From an uncultured bacterium (GTDB lineage Bacteria; Acidobacteriota; Aminicenantia; Aminicenantales; Saccharicenantaceae): 64,000 nucleotides of DNA. The number at the start of each line of letters is the position of its first letter. Position 1 is the first letter of the stretch. Below, piece by piece: positions 10,521 through 17,661 of the stretch. The position numbers were made by a program, and so were the translations under genes. The DNA is taken from contig CALEUG010000004.1 in assembly GCA_937920515.1 (NCBI GenBank), forward strand, positions 124,001 through 188,000, given 5' to 3'. Below the pieces are notes generated by a model. It was not told the origin of the DNA and did not search any database. It worked only from the letters and a program-made list of their open reading frames with translations.

Positions 10521-11329
10521 AGATTAACTTTCCTCTGGTCGTAAAAACCCTGACCGGTTTCATTCGGGAAGAAACCGGTAAGGCCGGCTTTGACCGCGCT
10601 ATAATAGGGCTTTCCGGAGGACTGGACTCGACCGTCTGCGCTTACCTGGCGGTCAAAGCTCTTGGGCCCAAAAGAGTTCTGGCCCTGATCATGCCGTACC
10701 GGAACCTGGATAAGGAAGGGGTGGCTCACGCCCGGCTGGTGGCCGGTTTGCTCAAGGTCAGGTCCAGGGAAATTGATATTTCTCCTCAAATAGATGCCTA
10801 CTTTTCCGCCTTCCCCACAGATAATCAGGTCCTGAAGGGCAACAAGATGGCCCGGGAAAGAATGTCCATCCTGTATGACTTTTCGGCCAGAGAAAAGGCC
10901 CTTATCCTGGGAACCAGCAACAAAACCGAATTGCTAATCGGCTATGGCACAATTCATGGTGACATGGCCTGCGGTATCAACCCCATGGGTGACCTTTACA
11001 AGACCCAGGTCCGGGAACTCGGGCGCTACCTGAAAATTCCGGAAGAAATCCTGACCAAGAAGCCGACCGCCGGACTGTGGCCAGGCCAGACCGATGAGGA
11101 AGAGATTGGCCTGCCCTACGAGGAGCTGGACCGGATTCTTTATCTCCTGGTGGACCGCCGCCAGAAGCCGGACGAGGTGGTCAAGGCCGGGTTTGAGAGT
11201 AAAAAGGTCAGGCGGATAGTGGAGATGATAAAAAAATCAGAATTCAAGAGAAGGATGCCTCCCATTGCTAAAATCTCCAGCCGGACGGTGGGCCATGATT
11301 TTCTTTATCCTTATGACTGGGATAAATAA
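10517..11329 (+). CDS. nadE: NAD+ synthase
   Basis: NadE amidates nicotinic acid adenine dinucleotide to NAD+ with ATP, the last step of NAD synthesis. The 270-residue protein has the ATP-pyrophosphatase P-loop L-S-G-G-L-D-S-T-V (32-40). It also has the G-T-S-N-K-T-E block and the K-P-T-A-G-L-W-P-G-Q-T-D-E loop typical of this enzyme. It is the stand-alone synthetase domain, and the glutaminase-like gene overlapping its start suggests that the pair uses glutamine. nadD lies a few kilobases downstream on the other strand. Confidence 0.95.
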   Translation: MKINFPLVVKTLTGFIREETGKAGFDRAIIGLSGGLDSTVCAYLAVKALGPKRVLALIMPYRNLDKEGVAHARLVAGLLKVRSREIDISPQIDAYFSAFPTDNQVLKGNKMARERMSILYDFSAREKALILGTSNKTELLIGYGTIHGDMACGINPMGDLYKTQVRELGRYLKIPEEILTKKPTAGLWPGQTDEEEIGLPYEELDRILYLLVDRRQKPDEVVKAGFESKKVRRIVEMIKKSEFKRRMPPIAKISSRTVGHDFLYPYDWDK

Positions 11330-11355
11330 AACGGTGGCAGAAACAGCAGCGAGTT

Positions 11356-11361
11356 TATAAT
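11356..11361 (+). promoter_or_regulatory. Predicted -10 box of rsmI
   Basis: A perfect TATAAT lies 9 nt before the rsmI ATG, so the transcript leader would be about 2-3 nt. No convincing -35 box is seen at 16-18 bp upstream. Confidence 0.3.
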
Positions 11362-11370
11362 TAAAAAAAC

Positions 11371-12048
11371 ATGAACCAGAAGGGTTCCCTTTACGTGGTC
11401 GGCACTCCCATCGGCAACCTGGAGGACATTACCCTTCGCGCCCTCAGAATTTTGAAAGAAGTCGAAATCATTGCCTGCGAGGATACCAGGCAGACAATAA
11501 AGCTCCTCAACGCTTACGGAATCAAGAAACGCCTGGTCTCATACTTCCACCCCAGGGAGAACCAGAAACTGCCAGAAATCCTGGCCTGGCTGGAAGCGGG
11601 CCGTGACGTGGCCCTGGTCTCGGATGCCGGGACACCGGGCGTTTCCGACCCGGGATTTCCACTGATCAAAGAAGCAATCAGGAGAAACATAAAGGTAATC
11701 CCGATACCGGGCCCGAGCGCCCTGACCGCCGCCCTGTCGGCTTCCGGCCTTCCCACCCACCGGGTGGTTTTTGCCGGTTTCCCCCCGCCTAAAAAGGGCA
11801 GCCTTAAAAATTTTCTGGCAAGGCTATCAGACACCGAGGGTACCCTGGTCTTTTTCCTGCCGATGCGCAAGCTGAAGCAATTCCTGGAGGTGGCGGGAGA
11901 AGTCTTCGGAGCGAGAGAGGCGGTCCTGGCCAGGGAATTGACCAAAGTCCACGAAGAGTTTATCAGGGGCACCCTGATCACCCTTAGCAAATCAATAACG
12001 GATGATAAAATAAGGGGAGAAGCCACCATTCTTATAAGGGGTAAATAA
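11371..12048 (+). CDS. rsmI: 16S rRNA (cytidine1402-2'-O)-methyltransferase
   Basis: RsmI 2'-O-methylates C1402 in the ribosomal P site using S-adenosylmethionine. The 225-residue protein has the tetrapyrrole-methylase fold: V-G-T-P-I-G-N-L-E-D-I-T at the N-terminus, C-E-D-T-R-Q-T, V-S-D-A-G-T-P-G-V-S-D-P-G, and I-P-G-P-S-A-L. It is shorter than the E. coli protein (about 286 residues) because the C-terminal helical extension is missing, as in many bacteria. It is probably transcribed from its own near-leaderless promoter. Confidence 0.95.
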   Translation: MNQKGSLYVVGTPIGNLEDITLRALRILKEVEIIACEDTRQTIKLLNAYGIKKRLVSYFHPRENQKLPEILAWLEAGRDVALVSDAGTPGVSDPGFPLIKEAIRRNIKVIPIPGPSALTAALSASGLPTHRVVFAGFPPPKKGSLKNFLARLSDTEGTLVFFLPMRKLKQFLEVAGEVFGAREAVLARELTKVHEEFIRGTLITLSKSITDDKIRGEATILIRGK

Positions 12049-12064
12049 TTTTTTTTAAAAAATA

Positions 12065-12094
12065 CTTGACAAATGTATACTCAAAATATATATT
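12065..12094 (+). promoter_or_regulatory. hsp20 promoter overlapped by a HAIR-like (HspR) operator
   Basis: The promoter is TTGACA (12066-12071), 17 bp, TATATT (12089-12094). Over it lies CTTGACA (12065-12071), 7 nt, ACTCAAA (12079-12085). This matches the HspR-associated inverted repeat (CTTGAGT, 7 nt, ACTCAAG) at 11 of 14 positions. Its placement across the -35 box and spacer in front of a small heat-shock gene fits repression by an HspR-type regulator. No hspR gene is in the window. Confidence 0.45.
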
Positions 12095-12130
12095 AATATT
12101 GCACTAAAGATTTTATAAGGAGGTGAGACC

Positions 12131-12616
12131 ATGGCCATCACTAAATGGGATCCTTTCAGGGACATCATGGTTCTGCGCGACAGGATGAACCGGCTGTTTG
12201 AGGATCTGGTTTCTTCTCCCAAATTTGAGGATTCGGATATCATCCAGAGCACCTGGTCTCCGGCCGTGGACATCTACGAAACCGAGAACGAGCTGGTTCT
12301 GACGGCCGAGCTCCCGGGCGTTAACGAAAAGGACGTTGAGATCAAGGTCGAGGATAACACCCTGAGCCTGAGGGGCGAGAGAAAATTCGAAAAGGAGACC
12401 AGGGAGGAGAACTATCACCGCATAGAGCGGGCCTACGGTTCCTTCTACCGGTCCTTCAGCCTGCCGAACTACGTGGATCAGGAGAAGATCAGTGCCGAGT
12501 ATGAAAACGGCCTGCTCAAGGTCCACATGCCCAAGAAAGCGGAAGTAAAGCCCCGCAAGGTCAAGATAGTGAAGCCTCAGACAGCCGAAAAATCCGGCGA
12601 AAAGGAAACCAAATAA
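12131..12616 (+). CDS. Small heat shock protein, Hsp20 family
   Basis: A 161-residue ATP-independent holdase. The N-terminal region carries the common D-P-F-R-D-I segment, followed by an alpha-crystallin domain at about residues 40-140 (P-A-V-D-I-Y-E-T, A-E-L-P-G-V-N-E-K-D-V, F-S-L-P, E-N-G-L-L-K-V). A lysine-rich tail carries V-K-I-V in place of the usual I-x-I. An AAGGAGGTGA ribosome-binding site precedes the start. The gene is monocistronic, bounded by a strong promoter with a HAIR-like operator and a clean terminator. Confidence 0.95.
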   Translation: MAITKWDPFRDIMVLRDRMNRLFEDLVSSPKFEDSDIIQSTWSPAVDIYETENELVLTAELPGVNEKDVEIKVEDNTLSLRGERKFEKETREENYHRIERAYGSFYRSFSLPNYVDQEKISAEYENGLLKVHMPKKAEVKPRKVKIVKPQTAEKSGEKETK

Positions 12617-12633
12617 CAGGTCGCCAGTATTAG

Positions 12634-12659
12634 CCCCCGTCTGAGGACGGGGGTTTTTT
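12634..12659 (+). terminator. Rho-independent terminator of hsp20
   Basis: An 8-bp perfect G+C-rich stem, CCCCCGTC / GACGGGGG, with a TGAG tetraloop is followed at once by six T's. It ends the hsp20 transcript. There is no T-run on the other strand, so it does not serve the convergent comF. Confidence 0.92.
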
Positions 12660-12662
12660 ATT

Positions 12663-13439
12663 TTAAACTGCCCGGGCAAGGGTCATGGCCCTGACTTCCC
12701 TGGCCCCGGCCCGGAGGAGCTCTGTGGCACATTCTTTCAGGGTCGAACCGGTGGTGTAAACGTCATCGACCAGCAAGACAGTCCGGCCGGCTATTTTCCC
12801 GGCCCTTCTTACCTCAAAAGCTCCCCGGAGGTTTTTTTCCCGCTCGGTTGCTTCCAGAGAAACCTGGGCCGGGGTATTCCTGGCCTTAATCAGCACTCTA
12901 TGCAGCAAGGGAACGTCACTCAGGCCGGAAAGGGCGCCGCTCAGGAGCTCGGCCTGATTGAAGCCGCGGACTTTTTCTCTTTTCCGATGCAGCGGAACAG
13001 GCAGGATGAAATCCAGGCCTTCAAATAAACCGTCAGTGGCCAGATGTTCATAGGCCATTAAGGCCAGCACCCGGCCGAGACTTTCGCAGCCCTTATACTT
13101 AAAAAGCAGGATGACCTCCTTCAGTCGTCCGGAATAGGGACCGAGCGAGCGGTGCCGGGAAAAGGGCGGCTGCTGCTCGAGGCACTGGCCACAGAGATGC
13201 CCCGCAGCAGCGGCCTGATGGTAGAACCGGCCGCAGACCGGGCAGACCGGGCCACGATGAAATTCCACCCGGTCAAGGCAGCGGGTACAGATTATCTTTT
13301 CCTCGGGGTCTTCCAGGGCCCGGCCGCAAAGCCGGCAGAAGGAAGGAAAAACAGTAACAGTCACCGGGTGTATTACCCGGCTCAGGCCGAAGCGCAGTTT
13401 CACCGTCTCTTTGATTCGCCCTCTTTCTTTTCCTGACAC
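12663..13439 (-). CDS. comF: ComF family phosphoribosyltransferase-like protein
   Basis: 258 residues with an N-terminal set of C-x-x-C pairs (C-R-L-C, C-T-R-C, C-P-V-C, C-G-Q-C) that form zinc ribbons. A type I phosphoribosyltransferase domain follows, with the PRPP-binding motif L-L-V-D-D-V-Y-T-T-G-S-T near residue 217. ComF relatives take part in DNA uptake in competent bacteria, though many carriers are not known to be competent. The ATG at 13439 lies 40 nt inside the upstream gene, suggesting translational coupling. It is the last gene of the rplU-to-comF series. Confidence 0.9.
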   Translation of the reverse strand: MSGKERGRIKETVKLRFGLSRVIHPVTVTVFPSFCRLCGRALEDPEEKIICTRCLDRVEFHRGPVCPVCGRFYHQAAAAGHLCGQCLEQQPPFSRHRSLGPYSGRLKEVILLFKYKGCESLGRVLALMAYEHLATDGLFEGLDFILPVPLHRKREKVRGFNQAELLSGALSGLSDVPLLHRVLIKARNTPAQVSLEATEREKNLRGAFEVRRAGKIAGRTVLLVDDVYTTGSTLKECATELLRAGAREVRAMTLARAV

Positions 13440-13777
13440 TCGATGCAGTAGGGAGCCCAGGGTATAATTTTCAATCTCTTTTTGCTTATCTCTTTATGAC
13501 AGATCAGGCACAGCCCGAATTCACCTTTCTGAAGTCTATCCAGGGCCTGGTCTATCAGCGACAGCTGTTCCCGTTCGCTGTCGGTCAGTCCCAGCAGAAA
13601 TTCCTTGGTATAAGAAGTCTCGGCCTTGTCCACCAGGTCCAGGGCCGTGTCAGTCTCAATTTCCTTGCTGTCATTGTAATACTGGCTCAGTTTTCTGATT
13701 ATGCTGTTCTTTTTTTCCAGCAGCAGCTTTTTGAATTCTTCTTTTTCTTTCTTACCGAGTTTGGCTTTAGCCGGCAT
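13400..13777 (-). CDS. TraR/DksA family zinc-finger regulator
   Basis: A 125-residue protein with an N-terminal lysine/glutamate-rich coiled coil, a mid-section of the DksA type (S-E-R-E-Q-L-S-L-I-D-Q-A-L-D-R-L) and a C-terminal zinc finger C-L-I-C ... C-I-E-C. Family members bind the RNA polymerase secondary channel and modulate initiation, often with ppGpp. The aspartates of the DksA coiled-coil tip are not obvious, so activity like DksA is uncertain. It lies between rlmH and comF in a translation-linked minus-strand series. Confidence 0.88.
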   Translation of the reverse strand: MPAKAKLGKKEKEEFKKLLLEKKNSIIRKLSQYYNDSKEIETDTALDLVDKAETSYTKEFLLGLTDSEREQLSLIDQALDRLQKGEFGLCLICHKEISKKRLKIIPWAPYCIECQEKKEGESKRR

Positions 13778-13788
13778 TTAACCCCCTC

Positions 13789-14256
13789 TCATTTTGGATA
13801 AGAATATCCTTTAATAAGGTTCATGGCCCGGTAGACCTGCTCCAGCAGGACAACCCTGGCCAGCTCGTGCGAAAAAGTCAGCGGAGACAGCGACAGCTGC
13901 AGGTCAGCTTTTTTCAGGATTTCCGGAGACAGCCCCAGAAAACCACCGACCAGGAACATGATTTTTCTGGCTGAAACCATCGCCTGTTTCTCCATTAATC
14001 TGGCCAGTTCCTCCGAGGTCATCATTTTTCCTTTATCCGAAAGGCAGATAATATAGCCATCCCTGAGATGTTTTTCAAGCCCCCTGGCTTCCGTTTCCAG
14101 TATCCGGCCGGGCTGGCTTTCTTTCACCCACCGGGCTTCGGCCGTTTCCACTATCCTGGCCCGGCAGAAAAGCTGCAGCCTGTTAAGGAACTCCTCCTGC
14201 AGGGCCCGCAGGTGACGATTCTTAGTTTTCCCGGGCCACAAAAATACCAGTTCCAT
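13789..14256 (-). CDS. rlmH: 23S rRNA (pseudouridine1915-N3)-methyltransferase
   Basis: RlmH is a small SPOUT methyltransferase that modifies pseudouridine 1915 in helix 69 on assembled 70S ribosomes. The 155-residue protein shows the knot motifs F-L-V-G-G-F-L-G-L-S and L-S-L-S-P-L-T-F-S-H-E-L-A-R. The conserved tail contains E-Q-V-Y-R-A and ends near Y-S-Y (usually Y-H-K/Y-H-R), which matters for activity. A separate promoter is predicted in the 70-nt gap behind rsfS. Confidence 0.93.
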   Translation of the reverse strand: MELVFLWPGKTKNRHLRALQEEFLNRLQLFCRARIVETAEARWVKESQPGRILETEARGLEKHLRDGYIICLSDKGKMMTSEELARLMEKQAMVSARKIMFLVGGFLGLSPEILKKADLQLSLSPLTFSHELARVVLLEQVYRAMNLIKGYSYPK

Positions 14257-14271
14257 CAGAAACGGGATTTA

Positions 14272-14299
14272 ATTAAATAGATTGTGGTAAAAAAGTCAA
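14272..14299 (-). promoter_or_regulatory. Predicted internal promoter before rlmH
   Basis: Read on the minus strand: TTGACT (14299-14294), a 16-bp spacer and TTTAAT (14277-14272). The ATG at 14256 follows after 15 nt, so the leader would be under 10 nt with no ribosome-binding site. Confidence 0.35.
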
Positions 14300-14326
14300 G
14301 ATATTTTTGCAGGATTTTCTGGTGGT

Positions 14327-14704
14327 TCAGTAATCCAGCCTGGGAGCATCAGCCCAGAGTTTTTCCAGGGCATAAAATTCCCGGGCCCTCCGGGAGAAAA
14401 TGTGAACCACAAAGTTCCCGTAATCAAGGAGTATCCATTCACCCGTTTCCAGGCCCTCGATGCCGAACGGCTTTATTTTTTCTCCGGCCAGTTCTTTCTC
14501 GATGCTCTCATAAATGGCTGCATTCTGGCGGGAAGAGTTTCCGTGCATGATTACAAAAAAATCGGTGAAGCTGGCCAGCTCCCGCAGGTCCAGGACGCAC
14601 AGGCCTTCGGCCTTTTTGGTTAGGGCGGCCCTGACCGACAGCCTGACTTCTCTGGGCAGACTTCTCTTGGTGAACTTTTTCGGTTTCTCTTGCGTTTCGG
14701 CCAT
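14327..14704 (-). CDS. rsfS: Ribosomal silencing factor RsfS
   Basis: RsfS (RsfA/Iojap) binds L14 on free 50S subunits and blocks subunit joining when nutrients are low. This 125-residue protein has the expected core: V-L-D-L-R-E-L-A-S-F-T-D-F-F-V-I, G-N-S-S-R-Q-N and the L-L-D-Y-G-N-F-V-V-H-I-F block. The C-terminal F-Y-A-L-E-K-L-W-A-D-A is standard. A GAGGAG site precedes the ATG. It follows nadD by 7 nt, the usual nadD-rsfS arrangement. Confidence 0.95.
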   Translation of the reverse strand: MAETQEKPKKFTKRSLPREVRLSVRAALTKKAEGLCVLDLRELASFTDFFVIMHGNSSRQNAAIYESIEKELAGEKIKPFGIEGLETGEWILLDYGNFVVHIFSRRAREFYALEKLWADAPRLDY

Positions 14705-14711
14705 TTTCTCC

Positions 14712-15362
14712 TCAGCGATAAAGTTTATGCCTTTCGATGTATTGTTCCACCCCCGGGGGCACCAGGCCGGTTATCGCTTGCCCGGCCCGCAGCCTTTTCC
14801 TTATGTCTGAAGAGGAAATATCGGGCGTCGGGACTTCCAGCAGATAGAGCTTGCCCGGTCCCGGGTTATCAGAGTTGAATAAAGCCTGGCTTCCTGGAGG
14901 CAGAACCCCGGCCGGTTTAATTCTTTCTATCACCTTCTCCAGTGATTTTATCCCGAATCCGGGCCGGCTGACAACAATAAAAGAACATTCCCGCAGCAAC
15001 CGGTCATAATCCTTCCAGGTTTCGATTTCCAGGAAAGCATCGGCTCCGACGATGAAGAAAAACTGGTCTTGCGGACGGGCCCGTTTCAACCTTCTCAAAG
15101 TAACTATGGAATAAGAGGGCCCGGGACGGCCAGCTTCCACCTCTGAAACCTGGAAAGCCGGGTGGCCCTGGCAGGCAATTTCCACCATCTTCAGACGGTG
15201 CCTGACCGGCGCCACCTCGACGGAACTCTTATGCGGAGGGATGTAGGAAGGAATGAACAGAATCGTATCCAGGGGAAAGTGGCCTAAGACCTCTTCGGCC
15301 ACTTTGAGGTGCCCGAGGTGGATCGGGTTGAATGTCCCTCCGAACAGGCCGGTTAAATTCAT
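14712..15362 (-). CDS. nadD: Nicotinate-nucleotide adenylyltransferase
   Basis: NadD joins ATP and nicotinate mononucleotide into deamido-NAD, which NadE then amidates; the nadE pair lies about 4 kb away. The 216-residue protein carries the nucleotidyltransferase motif G-G-T-F-N-P-I-H-L-G-H-L (residues 8-19) and the C-terminal S-S-S-D-I-R-K-R-L. I-P-P-H-K-S lies near residue 40. It sits between obgE and rsfS as in many bacteria. Confidence 0.95.
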   Translation of the reverse strand: MNLTGLFGGTFNPIHLGHLKVAEEVLGHFPLDTILFIPSYIPPHKSSVEVAPVRHRLKMVEIACQGHPAFQVSEVEAGRPGPSYSIVTLRRLKRARPQDQFFFIVGADAFLEIETWKDYDRLLRECSFIVVSRPGFGIKSLEKVIERIKPAGVLPPGSQALFNSDNPGPGKLYLLEVPTPDISSSDIRKRLRAGQAITGLVPPGVEQYIERHKLYR

Positions 15363-15374
15363 GGCACAGTGCTC

Positions 15375-16421
15375 TTAACGCTTTTCCTTTTCGGCTGCCG
15401 TTTTCTCGCCAGGCTTTGCATTCGTTTCGTTCAGAAGCCCGGCCAGCAATTTTACCAGGTCCTTCAGACCTTCTCCGGTGAGGGCAGAAATGGCCAGAAA
15501 CGGCTTTTTCTCCCTGGCAGCCAGTTTCCTGACAGCCAGCAATCTTTTCCTGTCCTCTCCCAGCAGGTCAATCTTGTTGGCCACAATCACCTGCTTTCTC
15601 CGGGCCAATTCCGGGTTGAAGGCTTCGAGTTCGGTCTGTATGATGCGGTAATCTTTTACCGGGTCACGTCCGCTCAGCGGGGAAACATCGATGAGGTGCA
15701 CCAGGATTCTGGTTCTCTCCACGTGCCTCAGGAACTGAATCCCGAGTCCATGGCCCCGATGGGCTCCCTCTATCAGTCCCGGGATATCGGCCACCACAAA
15801 ACTCCTCTCCTCGTCCAGGTCAACCACCCCGAGGTTCGGGGTCAGGGTGGTAAAGGGGTAGTCGGCTATTTCCGGCCGGGCGGCGGAGATCTTTGAAATC
15901 AGGGTGGACTTTCCGCTGTTGGGAAAACCAACCAGCCCCACGTCGGCGATCAATTTCAACTCCAGGATCAGTTCTATTTCCTCTCCCGGCCGGCCCTTTT
16001 CAAACTCCCGTGGCACCTGATGGGTGGGAGTGGCAAAAGAAGCGTTTCCCCGACCACCGCGACCACCTCTGGCAGCCAGATAAACCTCTCCGGGCTTCAA
16101 GAAGTCGTGGAGAACCCGGCCGGTGGCGGCATCCCTGACCATGGTTCCCACCGGAACCTTCAGGTAAAGGTCGCGCCCTCTTTTGCCCTGCTTGTTTGAC
16201 CCCTGGCCATTAGCTCCCTTTTTGGCTCTGTTAATCGGGTGATACCTGAAATAGGACAGGGTATTGAGGTTGGGGTCGCTCACCAGATAGATGTTGCCCC
16301 CGTCTCCGCCGCGGCCACCGTCCGGCCCGCCTTTCGGGACGCGATACTCCCTCCGGAAGCTGACGCAGCCGTCTCCGCCTTTGCCGGCAATCAGAATTAC
16401 ACGGACCTGGTCAACGAACAA
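15375..16421 (-). CDS. obgE: GTPase Obg/CgtA
   Basis: Obg is a GTPase for 50S maturation and stress response. The 348 residues comprise the glycine-rich Obg fold (about 1-158) and a G domain with P-loop G-F-P-N-S-G-K-S (165-172), the switch region F-T-T-L-T-P-N-L-G, D-I-P-G-L-I-E-G-A and N-K-I-D. There is no C-terminal OCT domain. The start is TTG at 16421, giving the typical M-F-V-D-Q-V N-terminus, with AGGTG upstream. It follows rpmA by about 100 nt. Confidence 0.96.
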   Translation of the reverse strand: MFVDQVRVILIAGKGGDGCVSFRREYRVPKGGPDGGRGGDGGNIYLVSDPNLNTLSYFRYHPINRAKKGANGQGSNKQGKRGRDLYLKVPVGTMVRDAATGRVLHDFLKPGEVYLAARGGRGGRGNASFATPTHQVPREFEKGRPGEEIELILELKLIADVGLVGFPNSGKSTLISKISAARPEIADYPFTTLTPNLGVVDLDEERSFVVADIPGLIEGAHRGHGLGIQFLRHVERTRILVHLIDVSPLSGRDPVKDYRIIQTELEAFNPELARRKQVIVANKIDLLGEDRKRLLAVRKLAAREKKPFLAISALTGEGLKDLVKLLAGLLNETNAKPGEKTAAEKEKR

Positions 16422-16525
16422 TTTATCACCTGTCTGGCTGTAAACCGATCAACCCGACCCGGTGGGCAGAAATTGTGCGGGAAATTATGGCCACAAAAAA
16501 GGCAATAACGGGATCTCGTCCCATC

Positions 16526-16795
16526 TCAGGAGGCTGTCCCGGTTGACTCCTCCAGGGGGATTACCGAGACATACTTGCCCATCCTTCCTTTATCTTCAAA
16601 CCTGACCACGCCAGTGATCAGGGCAAAAAGAGTATCATCGCTTCCCCGGCCGACGTTAAGCCCGGGACGGAAAGGCGTGCCCCGCTGGCGTACCAGGATG
16701 GAGCCAGCCTTGACCAGCTGGCCGCCAAATCTTTTTACTCCCAGCCGCTTGGGGTTGGAATCTCTGCCATTTACTCCTGACCTCTTATGAGCCAT
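16526..16795 (-). CDS. rpmA: 50S ribosomal protein L27
   Basis: L27 lies near the peptidyl-transferase centre. An ATG at 16801 is possible, but the one at 16795 gives the typical M-A-H-K N-terminus and leaves 8 nt to the AAGGAG site, against 2 nt for the upstream one. This gives 89 residues with the usual G-V-K-R-F-G-G-Q and G-T-x-F-x-P-G blocks. A 6-nt overhang separates it from the rplU stop. There is no N-terminal extension of the Firmicutes cleaved type. Confidence 0.96.
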   Translation of the reverse strand: MAHKRSGVNGRDSNPKRLGVKRFGGQLVKAGSILVRQRGTPFRPGLNVGRGSDDTLFALITGVVRFEDKGRMGKYVSVIPLEESTGTAS

Positions 16796-16797
16796 GG

Positions 16798-17274
16798 TCA
16801 TTTCTCCTTGGTTTTGCCGGTTGTCTCTTTTTTAGCCGTTTTCCGGGCGGCTGTGGCCGATTTGCTGGCGGCCGGTTTTTTCTCTTTCCCGGTTGTCTCT
16901 TTCTTCCTGGTTTTCCCGGGAGCAGGTTCGACAGCTGGCTTTTCGCCTTCAACAACCTGTCCTTCGGGATAAATGCCGGAAATCCTGACCCTGGTCAGCA
17001 ACTGACGGTGTCCCTTTTTGCGACGGTAACCCTTGCGTCTTTTTTTCTTGAAAACGATGACTTTCTCGTCCTTGTAATCCTCCAGGACTTCAGCTGCTAC
17101 CCTGGCCTTCTCCAGATAGGGGGTGCCGACCTGGACCTGAGCTCCGTCTTCCAGCAGCAGAACCTGGTCAAAATGAACGACCTGTCCTTTTTCCGCGGCG
17201 AGTTTCTCGACGGAGAGGACGTCGCCTTCTTTAACTCGATACTGTTTTCCGCCTGTCTTGATTACCGCAAACAT
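16798..17274 (-). CDS. rplU: 50S ribosomal protein L21 with long basic tail
   Basis: The first 103 or so residues are a normal L21 ([28 protein letters not shown]). They are followed by about 55 extra residues, rich in lysine, alanine, threonine and glutamate, with the unit K-K-E-T-T-G-K occurring twice. Total length is 158, against about 103 in E. coli. GGAAGGTGA precedes the ATG. It heads the rplU-rpmA-obgE-nadD-rsfS series. The tail is probably disordered and may contact rRNA or assembly factors. Confidence 0.94.
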   Translation of the reverse strand: MFAVIKTGGKQYRVKEGDVLSVEKLAAEKGQVVHFDQVLLLEDGAQVQVGTPYLEKARVAAEVLEDYKDEKVIVFKKKRRKGYRRKKGHRQLLTRVRISGIYPEGQVVEGEKPAVEPAPGKTRKKETTGKEKKPAASKSATAARKTAKKETTGKTKEK

Positions 17275-17312
17275 TGGATTTCACCTTCCAGGGAGATAAA
17301 AACTGGAGCTTA

Positions 17313-17341
17313 AATTTAACATATATGGCTATTTATGTCAA
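17313..17341 (-). promoter_or_regulatory. Predicted promoter of the rplU operon
   Basis: Read on the minus strand: TTGACA (17341-17336), a 17-bp spacer and TAAATT (17318-17313). A start near 17306 gives a leader of about 30 nt that includes the GGAAGGTGA ribosome-binding site. The rest of the 17275-17549 gap holds only this promoter and the tRNA-Val promoter. Confidence 0.55.
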
Positions 17342-17504
17342 CCTTGGCCCGGACCGGCTGGCCTTGCCCGGCTGGCCCATTAAACTCCAGTTGTCGTTAT
17401 TTTTCCCGGCTATTCAACAGAGCAATAATAATTTAATATTTCCGAGCCCCTGGAACCGGGCTTTTCCCTCGGGCTTCCGGCAGATGCCATCCCGGCACTG
17501 ATTC

Positions 17505-17533
17505 TTGACAATCCGGCTGCTTTCTCTTAAGTT
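17505..17533 (+). promoter_or_regulatory. Predicted promoter of tRNA-Val(UAC)
   Basis: TTGACA at 17505-17510 and a weak TAAGTT -10 candidate at 17528-17533 (17-bp spacer) lie just ahead of the tRNA at 17550. The -35 is perfect, the -10 poor. Confidence 0.35.
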
Positions 17534-17549
17534 AATGGTTAGTAATCCA

Positions 17550-17624
17550 GGGCGGTTAGCTCAGGGGCAGAGTGTCGGTCTTACAAACCGGAGGCCACTG
17601 GTTCGAACCCAGTACCGCCCACCA
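17550..17624 (+). tRNA. tRNA-Val (anticodon UAC)
   Basis: A full cloverleaf folds by hand: acceptor GGGCGGT/ACCGCCC, D arm GCTC/GAGT, anticodon stem TCGGT/ACCGG with loop CTTACAA (TAC at positions 34-36), and T arm ACTGG-TTCGAAC-CCAGT. The 3' CCA is encoded. A second valine tRNA, with anticodon GAC, lies at 53450. Confidence 0.95.
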
Positions 17625-17661
17625 TTGCCCTTTTCCGGGAAACCGGCACTGAAGGAAGGGA

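Noticed and set aside
12061-12130. CIRCE element for HrcA before hsp20
   Set aside because: No TTAGCACTC-type inverted repeat is present; the repeat seen fits HAIR better.
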